A DNA stretch of 64,000 nucleotides, from contig BLZA01000021.1 in assembly GCA_013423385.1 (NCBI GenBank), positions 434,001-498,000 of the forward strand, in the 5' to 3' direction. The notes below the pieces were generated by a model. That model was not told the origin of the DNA, made no database searches, and worked only from the letters and a program-made list of their open reading frames with translations. Shown here one piece after another: positions 26,236-36,973 of the stretch. Position 1 is the stretch's first letter. Each line of letters opens with the position of its first letter. Both the position numbers and the translations under genes were made by a program. Source of the stretch: Naganishia liquefaciens (taxonomy: Eukaryota; Basidiomycota; Tremellomycetes; Filobasidiales; Filobasidiaceae).

Positions 26236-28159
26236 ATGTCTTCCGCTCTTCAGGCAAGTTTGCTTGGACTATGCGCGATGCGCCAATGCTGACAATGTAT
26301 CACTTGCAGCCTCGAAGGACGCGCGCGAGCACTCGCCTCGCCTCGCAAGCACCAGACGAGAATGCTATCGCCGGAACATCACGCGTTCGGACGACAAAGG
26401 CATCCACCTCGAGCATTCCGGTTCCTGCAAAGCGCGTCGGACTAGGCAAAGTCAAAAACGAGTACTCAGAAGAGACCATCAAGAAAGTATCGAGTGCGAC
26501 GACAGCGGTTCGAGCGCGGAGAGCGGCCCTCGGGGAACTTCAATCCAACAAGGAAAATGCACGATCCGCTGGCACGGACAGCAAAGCAGATGTCAAGAAG
26601 ACTGTCGACGCAAAGGCCAGCGTCGCATCTCGGCCCAAGCCTATTCAGCGGCGCAGCACGCGTCAACTGCAGTCGCTGCCTGCAGACGAGCCTGTGGAGG
26701 AGAAGCGTCCCGCAGTTGTCCGTCATGGGAAGTCGTCTGCTGAGGAGAGGGCCACTGTTCGGCCTCGAGTGACGCGGACCACCACTACGGAGACACTGGC
26801 CAGCACGACCAATGCCAACATCCCTCGACGGGTAGGCTTGAAGCGAACGCATACGGCAACATCTACAACAGAGGCGCGAATTGCAAAGCCAGCGGCCACA
26901 TCAAAGCTTCGCGTCAAGCATGAAGCAGATGAACATGATGGTGAACCCTCGTCAAAACGACAGCGCACTACTAGCCCCGCACAGCAAGAGGACACAGATG
27001 TTGAGGGTTATGTCGCCCCTAAAAAGCTCTTTTCGAAGACCGTGGCAACGACGAAGGAATTCGACGATGCGCATGATGAGGAGCCTATGCTTAGCCCGGC
27101 TAGCGATGTGTCAGAGACAAATGGGCGAGATCCCCGAGTTGTGGTGGATATGGATGCGGACGATGAAGACGATCCCACAATGGTTCTCGAATACCAGGAA
27201 GATATTTTCGAATACATGCGAGATCTTGAGGTGTGTTTGGATCACTCATATCAAGCTCGCCGGCTGACAAGTCTATCTCCAGTACAAGCTTATGCCGAAT
27301 CACAGATACATGGATGATCAGCCAAATCTCAAGTGGGAGATGCGCGGGATCCTGACCGATTGGTTGATCGAAGTGCACAACAAGTTCCGTCTATTGCCTG
27401 AAACGCTCTTTCTCGCCATCAACATCGCCGATCGTTTCCTGTCTGCTCGAGTCGTTTCGCTCTCCAAGCTTCAGCTTGTCGGCTTGACCTGTCTCTTTAT
27501 CGCTGCCAAGTACGAAGAGGTCATTTGTCCCTCGGTCTCCAACTTCCTTTACATGGCTGACGGCGGCTACACCGATGAAGAAATCATTGCCGCCGAAAAA
27601 TATGTTTTGACGACGCTCAACTTTGACCTCAGCTACCCGAATCCGATGCATTTTTTGCGTCGTGTGTCGAAGGCGGAGGGATACGATATTCAGTCACGGA
27701 CGGTCGCCAAGTATTTGATGGAAATTTCACTTGTCGACGAGCGTTTCCTCAGCATTGAGCCGAGTCGATTGGCCGCATCTGCGACCTGGATGGCCCGTTT
27801 GGTTCTGGGCAGAGATGAATGGGTAAGCAAAGAGGTCTTCACACATCTGCGAACGTTGCTAACTCCGCATCCGCATCCAGGATGCGACCTTGACCCACTA
27901 CTCTGGTTACGAAGAACAGGAGCTCCTCGAACCTGCGCAAATGTACCTCGATTACATCCTCAATCAGGAATACCCTCAACATGAGGCTTTCATGAAGAAG
28001 TACTCTGCTCGCAAATACATGAAAGCGGCGCCCTATGTCCGCTCATGGGCTGAAGGTGAATGGCCATACGCCAAGGAGGACGGACTCGAACACGACGAGA
28101 TACAGACGCTTGTCGACCAACGCGGACCACTCAAGATGTACCGAGGCTTGCGAAAATAA
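26236..28159 (+). CDS. CLB: B-type cyclin
   Basis: Regulatory subunit of the mitotic CDK, 585 aa. Exons are 26236-26253, 26310-27230, 27283-27822 and 27881-28159. The first intron uses a GC donor (GCAAGT after CAG) and joins MSSALQ to PRRTRASTR. If it is not spliced, an ATG at 26271 in the same frame could start the protein. A destruction-box-like RAALGELQSN runs directly into a KEN box (about residues 85-97), which suggests APC/C-driven turnover. The cyclin box holds the B-type signature MRGILTDWLIEVHNKFRLLP and CLFIAAKYEE; the second fold ends in the C-terminal cyclin domain (LTHYSGYEEQEL). The basic, disordered N-terminus is typical. Confidence 0.94.
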
Positions 28160-28760
28160 ATTCGCTCGGTTCACATATCAGTCCTATAATTGACGCCCGA
28201 CATCCGCCAACACATGACCTTTCCGCAAGCATCATTCTCTGCTCCCGGCAGAAGCATCACGACATCAGTTATGGCACAATGCAAAGCAAGGTCCACCCTG
28301 CAGCGATTTGCTACTCGCATTCCTGCCGTGCCCGGGCCGCACACATGGCCTTACCCAGCCTCGAGCTATTGTATGTATATAGAGAACCGGCGTAGTAACC
28401 CGCGACAAGTAATCCGCCAAGCGCGGTGTAACGTATTTACATGACATTTATGAAGATGAAGGTAGACATCATTCTGACAGCATGCATGCGCATGGAATCC
28501 CTGTCGCAGCGTTGAGTGACCCCCGCTCGATGACTTGGCGTTGACGGCATCACCTCCTACTTGCCTTTTCTCGCCACGCGACGGACTCGTGCCGTTTTCG
28601 ATTTCGATCGAAACGCTTGTTTGGTTTGTGACGGTCGAGACAACCTTGTGCTAATTGCGTCATTGCAGGCAAGGTTTCAGACTATCCCCATCGTCGGCGT
28701 CTTCAACGCTATTCGGGAGTTTACACCAGTACCGCCCCAGGCTGCAGCAGCTGTTCATCC
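28160..28760. other. Intergenic region cyclin B / RAD4
   Basis: A 601-bp gap between two plus-strand genes. It contains the cyclin 3' UTR and the RAD4 promoter. I see no additional gene or repeat. Confidence 0.45.
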
Positions 28761-31700
28761 ATGGCTCGAGGAACGGGGAACGTGGATCCGCCTCAGCAAT
28801 TGCGCCGGTTAGGTGGTCCCCCGCGGAAATTACCACCTGCTTCGAAGACTGCATCAAAACCTACTGCAAAGCCCAGATCATCGGTCTCATCCAGCACGAA
28901 GCCCTTCAAGGCGGGTGCTCCGCCCGTTATCAAGCAAGATTTTGCCAAAGCCCCGGAGAGCGATGATCATCATGAGGTAGCGGTGAAGAGGGACAGCGAC
29001 GGAGAAGATGAAGACGAATGGGACGAGGTTGCGGTCGCCGACAGCAGTGTCGTTCAAAGTGCACCAGGTACCGACTACGAGACTGATGCTACCGGCAAGA
29101 CAAACGGGACCAAGTCCGATCAGCCGACTGGGGATGAAGACGTGGATTTAGAAGCCGCCTATGGATACGATTTTCACGATGAAACTGAAGCGCAGAATGG
29201 GCAGGATATGCCATCGAAGAAGGCGGGTGGAGACCAGCAGGCGGATGGAACTATCGAAATCAGAATTGGTGCAGAAGATGGATTGACTGCAGAGGAAAGA
29301 CGACGCCGAGAGCTGTTGGCGCAGCGCAAGTGAGTCTGAGCTTTTCATCGGAGATACGTTTTCTGACAAGCCGACCTCGAAGAAAGCCGTTGACGGCTAG
29401 AGATAGGGCTATCCGACTGGAGGTCCACAAGCTGCATGTGGTTTCCCTGTTGGCCAATGGCGGCCTCCGCAATAAATGGTGTTCGGACGACCTGCTCAAG
29501 GTGAGTGAACCAGGACTTCAATATGCATTCGATCTGACATCTGCATATAGGCTCGCTTGCTATCGCTTACACCTCACTCTATTCACGCCGCATTTCATAT
29601 TCCACCATCTAGAATACCCGACGTTGTCCAGCGATCCCGCCTCTTCATGACGGCACTCCAGGATTTGGCGACGTGGTGGGCTAACGAATTCTTCACGGTC
29701 TCAGACTGGAACATTGGCATAAGAACCAAGAGCTGGGACGAAGTAATGGACATCGTCGACCGGCTACCCAGACTCGTGAGGCCGCGAAGCGAGGCCGAGA
29801 ACTCCAAAGGTAAAGGAAAAGCAAAAGCTGGAGATGAGGACGATGCGAACGAGGACTTTGTGGCTGCTCTGGGAGATGGCGGCGAGAGGATACGCACGGT
29901 TAAGTCGCTGATGAAAAAGGCTCTGCAGGGTACAGGAGGAAGAGACACTTCAGCACAGCTCTTTGTCAGTCTTTGCCGGGCCCTGGGTCTCGGTACACGC
30001 CTCGTTGTCAGCCTACAGCCAGTCCAGTGGAAATCGGACAAGCAAACGACGACGAAGAAGGCAAGTGGTCGAGGCAGTAAATCGTCGGCAGCGGCTCGTG
30101 CTCAGGAGATGGTCGCCAACGTGGATGTCGAGGAGAATGGGCGTGCGGCGCAACGCGAGCTGGAACAAACGTCACGGCCCAAGGCAAAACCTCGACGCAA
30201 GGGGAAAATGCCAGAAAAGACTGAGAGCGATGAAGAGGAAGAAGACGACTTCGAAGAGGTGTCTATCCCGACGACCTCGGCAACATCTACACCCGCGAAG
30301 ACGGCTACAACGAGGTGGATAGATACCCACGGAAAGAATGTCGCTGCACGCGAAAGAAGTCTGGGAATTGGGAGTACCGCATCGGAAGCCGAGTCTGATG
30401 CTTCGGCGAAGACGCCTAGCAGCAAGAAGGACATCGGCGTGCTCTATAGACTCAAGAAGGCAAAGCCGAAACCCAAGATTGTGGAGACTGTTGGTGCCCC
30501 AAAAAAGAAGAAGAAGGCTTTGGGTGAGTCGCCAGGTATACGGCTTTTCTGGTTTACTAAGACTGTCAGCAGACCTTTCAAACGAGCCACCCGTGTTCTG
30601 GGCGGAAGTCTATTCGCGCCCTGATCAAAGGTGGATACCTGTCGATCCCATTCGAGGGACAATCAAGAGGAAAAAGGACTTTGAGCCTTCGAGCGACACT
30701 GGGCCCATCCGCATGCTCTATGTGATAGCGTTCGAAGAGGGTGAGCTCTAGATCTACCTTTTGAAACGTGTTCCTAAGCTCTTTTTAGATGGTCACGCTC
30801 GGGATGTCACCGTCCGCTATGCGAAGAACTTTGCTGCAAAGACCGTCAAGCTGAGAGTGCCCGCTCGGAAAGACAAGGAAGATTGGTGGGAGCGGATTCT
30901 GAAGATGCTTCAGCGGCCATATAGGCTGGTGGGTCCGAATCACCGATGAGCTTCTCCGTACTGAGTCTTTTCCAGAACCGAGATGATCTAGAAGATGCCG
31001 AGCTGGAAACCAGCCAGATCTCTGAGGGGATGCCCATGGTTTTGCAGGGATTTAAAGATCATCCCTTGTCAGTATGGTTGTGAGGCGAGCCGTCCGGCGC
31101 TGATGTTATCCGACAGGTATGTTCTCGAACGTCACCTCAAGCGCGAAGAAGTCATCATGCCGAAGAAAGAGGTCGGCAAGTTCAGAGGCGAACCTGTATA
31201 CCGCCGCGCGAATGTCGTTTCATGCAAGACTGCTGAGAATTGGATGCGAATCGGGCGTAAAATTAGGCCACGAGAAGAGCCTCTGAAATGGGTCAAACAG
31301 CGCGCCGTCACCCTAGACCGGCGGCGGGCACAAGAGCTGGCTATCCAGGAAGGCCATGAGCCGCTGCAGCAGGGTTTGTACGCCGAATGGCAAACTGAAA
31401 TTTATCGTCCGCCGCCGATCAAAGACGTAAGTGATTTCCATGTTCACTCGCGGAAGCTGAACAACACCGCAGGATATCATTCCCACCAACGCTTTTGGGA
31501 ACATCGACCTGTATGTCGAAACGATGCTGCCAGAAGGGGCCGTTCATCTGCCTTGTAAGGGTTCGTATGTGATGTCCGGGCGACTGCTTATCACTTAAAC
31601 AGACAAGGGCATTGCGAAGGTCGCTAAACAGTTGGGTATCCCATATGCCGAAGCCTGCGTACGTTCCGCTCAAATGGTGAATACTCGAGTGACTTATGTG

Positions 31701-32749
31701 TCGGTTTAGACTGGCTTTGAATTCAAGAAGCAAAGGGCTATCCCGGTGATCACCGGCATTGTGGTTGCGCAGGGCCAAGAAGAGACTTTGATGGAGGTAC
31801 GCCAGATATTTTACGTCAGAGAGGACCCTCCTGAACCGCTTTGACGAAAGGCCTACTGGGAGTCGGCCGCGGCAGCAGAAGAACGCGCATTGACAAAGAA
31901 GCAGGGACTTGCCATCAAGCGATGGCAAAAGTTGATCCAAGGCATTCAGATTCGGCGGAGGCTGCAACATCAGTATGGCGATCATGAACAGGCGGGTCCC
32001 GTAAGTAGGAAGTGGCACACAGCGTGGGAAGTGGCTGACCGCTATTTCAGTCTTTGGAACGCGCCTTTGCACCTCCGAAACCGCCGATCGCGTCGAGCAA
32101 GTTTCCGGCCGGGCCTGCCGCCAAGGCATCCGGAAAAGTCAGAGAAAACGCGACTACAAATGCTCGCGCGGAGTCTTCAGTCGATTCCAATGTTGAGAGA
32201 ACGAAACCTCCGAAAGAGCCGATCCCTGAAATTGAAGCGACAGAGGTTTCGCTTGATGACTCCGCAACGCAAGACACTCGGAAGCGACCGGATCAGCCCG
32301 AAAAGGTGGAAGAACCAGAGACACCGCTGACAGAACTTGACGAACCCGTCGTTGCTGCTCTTCGACCAATCCCGAAAATCAAGCTCAAGATGCCAACGAA
32401 GAGTTTGGGCGATTCAGCTGGAGCGGAAGTGAGCGAGGTAGCGACCGATGAAGCGACTGAGACCAAGGACTCAGGGAATGAAAAAGCGCCTGCTCACGCC
32501 ACTCGGCCGCGAAGAAACGCCAGCCAGCCACAAACCCCTGTTGCCGCGCGTCCCGTTCGATCTAACAAACGAGCCCGCGCCGCCGCTCAACCTGAGCCGG
32601 CGGCCCCGGTCACACGTGCTCTGCGTAGTCGACGCGGGGATCGAACGGAGGAGGAGCTCCAGCGCGAGCGGGAAAAGGCGGAGGCGATCCGTGCGGCATT
32701 GGAGAGCGGGGACGAGGAGGAGGAAGAGGGGACCGAGGAGAGTTTGTAG
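28761..32749 (+). CDS. RAD4: DNA damage recognition protein Rad4/XPC
   Basis: Damage sensor of global-genome nucleotide excision repair that works with Rad23. Twelve exons: 28761-29329, 29383-29500, 29551-30523, 30570-30740, 30789-30928, 30976-31067, 31117-31426, 31473-31554, 31603-31658, 31710-31796, 31851-32000, 32051-32749, giving 1148 aa. An acidic N-terminal tail is followed by the transglutaminase-like domain (AQLFVSLCRALGLGTRLV, then after a Lys-rich insert PPVFWAEVYSRPDQRWIPVDP). The beta-hairpin domains BHD1-3 follow (YVLERHLKREEVI, GEPVYRRANVVSCKTAENWM, PTNAFGNIDLYVETMLPEG, RAIPVITGIVVAQ). The C-terminal 230 residues are charged and disordered. All exon phases close. Confidence 0.95.
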
Positions 32750-33105
32750 GCGCGAGAATTGTAGCTCCGTCTTCTACGTTTGCGCGGTCGCACGTTCCAG
32801 TGCGAATATAGTATTTTTCCAACGACATCTGTTGGGTATTCGACTGCGATGCGGCAAGACCGAGGGGTTGACAGGAGACGACTTCCACTGCTCTCAGGGG
32901 GGCGAGCACCATGATCACGGGACGATGCCCAGCGCCTTTCGCAACCTGGCCACTGTCAACCCCCGCCGACATAGTTGTTTTCTCACACACCACTATGCAA
33001 ACGATGTCATCGCCCCGATGATCTGCACGACTGTCTGTCTATGTCTATTGTGCTGTGATCGAAACAACAAGAGGGCCTGCAACATCGTCCCTCTGCAAGC
33101 CGGTC
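32750..33105. other. Convergent 3' region RAD4 / LENG1-like
   Basis: A 356-bp gap between converging stop codons with no visible gene, repeat or RNA. Confidence 0.45.
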
Positions 33106-34284
33106 CTACCTCCCACCAACACCCCTTCGCCAACCCCTAACAGCCTCCTTCCGCCTCCGCGCTTCCCTCACCTCATCACGATTCCACAGATCGCTGCCCA
33201 TATCGTCCGCCCGCTCCGTGCGCGGCGTCTCGACGGCGGCGTCCCTCGTACGCGCCTGAACGAGCGCGAGCGCGCGTGCACGTTCTGCGGATTCGCGAGC
33301 GGCGCGTGCGGCGCGGAGTGGGGAGTCGTTCGTTGAAAGGGGTAGAGGGTGGGGGCGTCGTGTTGATGCGGCGCGTGTTGATGATGAGGAAGAGGCGAGC
33401 GCAGCGTGGACGTACGTCATGGGATCTTGCGCCGTCTTTGCGGAATCGTCTTTCCGCCTAACACAGGACCCCCCGCCAAGACGCAGAATCAGCATCGCCC
33501 GCTTGTCTTGAAATACATGGCACCCCGCGACACATGCTCACCGCCGGCGTTCCCTTCGCTCGCGCTTCTCCTCGTCTTCTTCCCGCTCTTCATACGTCCG
33601 TAGCGCGACGTCGGTGTACCATGGCTTGGTCTCCCTGAGCGGACGATGGAGGTACATGGTCGTCGGGTCGTCTGCTTGGATTTGGTCGGGTGTCTTTTTC
33701 GGTTTGGCGGCGGACTAGGCGGCACGAGAAAGGGTCCGTCAGGACGTCGGAATGAGCAGGGAAGACGACCATGACCATGACCATGATGATGATGACGATC
33801 ACGCACTTTTTCGAGTCCCGCCCAGAAATTCACGTGTCCGTCGCTCACTCCCGCTTCATCCTCTGCCCGAGCCCTCCCGTTTCCTTTCTCATCGCGCCGC
33901 CGTTTCTCCTCACTGGGCCAATCAAACTCGAGCCGCTGCTTCTCTGCGCGTTTCTCGGCGCGGATCTTGTCGCTCCGGCGTGCGGCCAGGAGCGCGGAGC
34001 TATCGGGCGGTTCGAGGCTTCGTGATGAGGTCGGCGGCAGGAGGGTGTCCTTGTTCCGGAGGTAGGCGAGTCTGTCTGTCGAATTCTGACGCAAGGGCGT
34101 CGGTCAGTAAATTAGGTGAGGGGGACGAGGGGGCGGGGTTTCGTTGGCGCACCTGATCCAACGCCCTGCGCTCGTCATCCTGCTCGAGCTGCGCTGCCTT
34201 TGCTTCATCGTCTCGTACGCGCTGCTTGTTGCTCTCGAGGTAGGGATGGTATGACTTGTGCTGGAGGATCTGAAGACGGGGCAT
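33106..34284 (-). CDS. CIR_N-domain protein, LENG1-like
   Basis: Protein of 311 aa from minus-strand exons 34284-34153, 34085-33807, 33714-33542 and 33457-33106. It opens with a CBF1-interacting corepressor N-terminal (CIR_N) motif, LQHKSYHPYLESNKQRVRDD followed by EAKAAQLEQDDERR, and then DRLAYLRNKD, the arrangement seen in the LENG1 family and in spliceosome-associated proteins. The rest is very rich in Arg, Glu and Ala and predicted helical or disordered. A role in pre-mRNA splicing is inferred from the family, not shown here. The second intron (33715-33806, 92 nt) carries a short CATGAC/CATGAT tandem repeat near its donor. It is divergent from the next gene with 238 bp between starts. Confidence 0.75.
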
Positions 34285-34522
34285 GGCTGCTGGCGAGACT
34301 GCGATCGCGAATGGGAGGTGGCGAACACATGGCGGTGAGCGAGAATTGAGTGAAAGCGTTGAAACGAAAAGGTGCCCCGCTTGGATGATTTGCATCCGCG
34401 CACAAGCGAATCAAGCAATTCAATGGCCGCGCATCTTCAATTGTTTGAATCAACAAGACGCGTCCAACTCAGCATCCACTCGACACCACCGCCATTCGAG
34501 ATCCCCTTCAACACCCGTGACA

Positions 34523-36732
34523 ATGGACCCATCGCGCCCACGACCCGTACGCCACCTCTCCATTGAATCATCCTCGACAGCCTCGAGTCCCACATCCGGA
34601 TTCGCCCTCTTGCGTCGTCAAACATCCAAATCGTCCATCCTGCACACGCCGACATCGATCGAGGCGTCGGGCTCGTCGTCGTCGTCGTCGTCGAGGCCAT
34701 GGCCGGTGGCGATGACGATGGGGCATTTAAGAGGGATGGAGAGGCCGGGGGAGAGGGCAAAGGCGTATGCAGAGGCGGTCAAGGGGTTGTGGGAGAGTGA
34801 GAGTGGGCTGAGGGAGTGGCAGGTTTGGGTGAGGGGGAGGAAGGGTGAGTCTGCCGAGCCGAGGAGCGAAGCGACGAGGCGAGAGCGAGAGAGGCGAGAG
34901 CGAGCGAAGCGAGGATACCCGCGAGCGACCGAAGGGAGCGAGATTACCCCGAGCGACCGCAGGGAGCAAGAATTTCAGCGCCGCAGGCAAGGATACCCCG
35001 AGCGCGCCGTAGGGCGCGCGAGATTATCCCGAGCGAAGGGAGAATAGAAAGTGCCGCAGGCGAGAAGTCCCGAGGTCGTCGTAGGACGGCCGAGAGTCCT
35101 ACCGAGCGGAGCGAGAATACCCTCGAGCGAAGCGAGACTTCCCTTGAGCTCAGCGAGAATACCTCGCTCGTCGAGTGCAGCGAGAATACTTCTCTCGTCG
35201 CGCGAAGCGAGGATTGCAGGCGCCGCAGACAGGGATTTCAAGGCCGTCGCAGGGTGACCGAGCGTCAGGATCTTCCGATCAAGCAAGAGTCAAGGCGTCG
35301 CGACCCCGCGGCTTTCGCATGACGGCTCAGCATCACCATCTCCACGAGACAGCGAGGAGCAGCTCGAGATACAGCGAGAATCAATCGCCGCAAGCTGGAA
35401 TCCGTTGAGCGAGATTATAGAGCGCAGCGAGATCTTGGAAGCCGTCAAACGACAGCACTCGTCAGTGCCTTGAAGCGTTGGCGAGGTCCGGTCTCGCCTA
35501 GTGAAGCGACATCCTCGTCGCCTGAGTAGCGATTGCCCAGAGAGTGTTGTAAGACGACCAGAGAGCGGATGCTCGTCGGGCGAGGGCAAGAGCCTCGGTG
35601 GAAAGACATCCGCGCCGCGAGATCTGTCAAGTCGGTCGCGGCATGGCTGAGCGACAGCGCCTAAGCGCGAGTTCCAGCGGAGCGGGCAATGTACTTGCGT
35701 TCACCGGAAAAGACGAGTCGTCCATGCGACGACATTGAGCACCCATTGCTGTGAACGTGCCAGCAGAACCCCAGTGTGCTCATCGGCGGTGCATGACTTC
35801 GCGCAAAGTCTCCCCGAACCTTCGAGGTCGTCGTTGGACGGCCGAGAATTATCTTTTCAAGTCTTGTCGTGCGGTAAAAGAATTGCCTCATCGAGCGGAC
35901 AGTGGACGAGAGAGTCGTGCCTCAAGTGGGGGATGAGTGATTCCAGAGCTGCACGCAAAAACGTTTTCGACGCGATCGCGGGGTAACACAGCGCTGCTCA
36001 GCCCACAGACAGCTCTCTGGGCCCTCACGATGGAAACGAGGGTTTCCCGTGCAACCGAAAATCTTGAATGGAAACACCCGCGATGTCTCGAACGCCTGGT
36101 TAACGCGATCCAATGTCATCGAACGAGACCCTAACAACCCTTAACCTACAGCCGGCGCTACGCGATCCCGCAAGAATAGTCATCTCTCGGTCCACACGAC
36201 TCTCCACACGTACGACCCGTCCCTACCGGCGATCCCGGCCTCGCGCAACGTCTCGGGCGCATCGCAGTTCCCGATGCGCGCCGACAGCACGTCGGCGACG
36301 GAAATCACGTCGCGCAACGACCTCGTCCAGCCGATCGCGCGTACGCCCGAGGGACTGCCTTATCCGCAACTGGTGGAACGACAGGTCGTAACAAGCCCTT
36401 TATCAACGGCCAGCAGCTATGCCGCGCTCAAGGGATCGCCAAGCAGCGGGAGCGTCAAAGCGATCACGGACGGATTTCTCGGGACACTAGGCAGGCGCAA
36501 GGGCAAGTATACGATGAGCGGCGGGTCGTTGGATTTGGGTGCGGCGGGCCGGAGGGGGTCGAGTCCTTCGGCGTCGGCACAGAGAATGTCGGTCGTGGGA
36601 TCGCCACTCGGGGAACAGTTAGTACGGGAGAATACGACGACAATGGCGACGCGGACGTCGAGTGTTCCCTCGCCGCGGGGTCCGAGAGCACGGACGAGTA
36701 TAGATACGCGGAGGAGTGTTGAGCTGCGATGA
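34523..36732 (+). CDS. Hypothetical Ser-rich protein with a 1.3 kb intron
   Basis: I do not recognise this protein. Two exons, 34523-34844 and 36152-36732, give 300 aa. The donor GTGAGT at 34845 and an acceptor preceded by CTAAC and a pyrimidine stretch (36130-36151) are both strong, and the phases agree (1 nt carried over). The first exon has Ser-rich low complexity plus RRQTSKSSILHTPTSIEAS and a helical EAVKGLWESESGLREWQVWV. The second has TYDPSLPAIPASRNVSG, EGLPYPQLVERQVVTSPLS and Ser/Arg-rich runs. It looks like a disordered, phosphorylatable protein. Unspliced, the frame would stop at 35047 within the repeat array. The intron is about 20 times longer than its neighbours; see the repeat entry. 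Confidence 0.6.
34861..35420. repeat. Degenerate tandem array of GC-rich mini-hairpins inside an intron
   Basis: Units of about 20-32 nt follow one another. Each has a short inverted repeat around a GAA, GCA, GTA or GGA centre, then a linker resembling GCGAGAATACC. Exact GCGAAGC heptamers lie at 34866-34872, 34904-34910, 35127-35133 and 35202-35208. GCC-GCA-GGC units lie at 34980-34988 and 35053-35061. The strongest hairpin has 7-bp arms at 35002-35008 and 35013-35019. Linkers recur near 34911, 34939, 34988, 35018, 35111, 35152 and 35180. The array fades after about 35250, but one unit at 35071-35097 has a 25/27 match at 35823-35849. The array lies wholly within the intron 34845-36151. Confidence 0.85.
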
Positions 36733-36973
36733 GTCGCTGCTGTAGCTAGCTAGATACCGCGCTGGCCGCGGTCGGATGTCATGACCACACGGAGCGGAAT
36801 GCATTGGATAAATTGGAAAAGAAGTCGCCCCGATTTGCCACTCGGCAAGAGGGCGATCGAGTTTTGCTTCCGCGCTCGTGCGAATCTTGAATATAGGAAA
36901 GGCGGATATCATGTGGGTGGGGGGTGTGGCTGGGGGGAAAGCCATGCCATCGCGGAATCCACGCACGGCCATC

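Noticed and set aside
33764-33800. CATGAC/CATGAT repeat as a regulatory element
   Set aside because: It is a short imperfect run inside the second LENG1-like intron with no further structure; noted only within that gene entry.
34861-35047. Reading the hairpin array as protein-coding (Arg/Glu-rich tail)
   Set aside because: Strong donor at 34845, branch-like CTAAC plus acceptor at 36151 and matching phase favour splicing; the repeat logic is at the DNA level.
34861-35420. Treating the hairpin array as a CRISPR array
   Set aside because: Units are too short and diverged, have no unique spacers of constant length, and the host is a eukaryote with no cas-like genes nearby.
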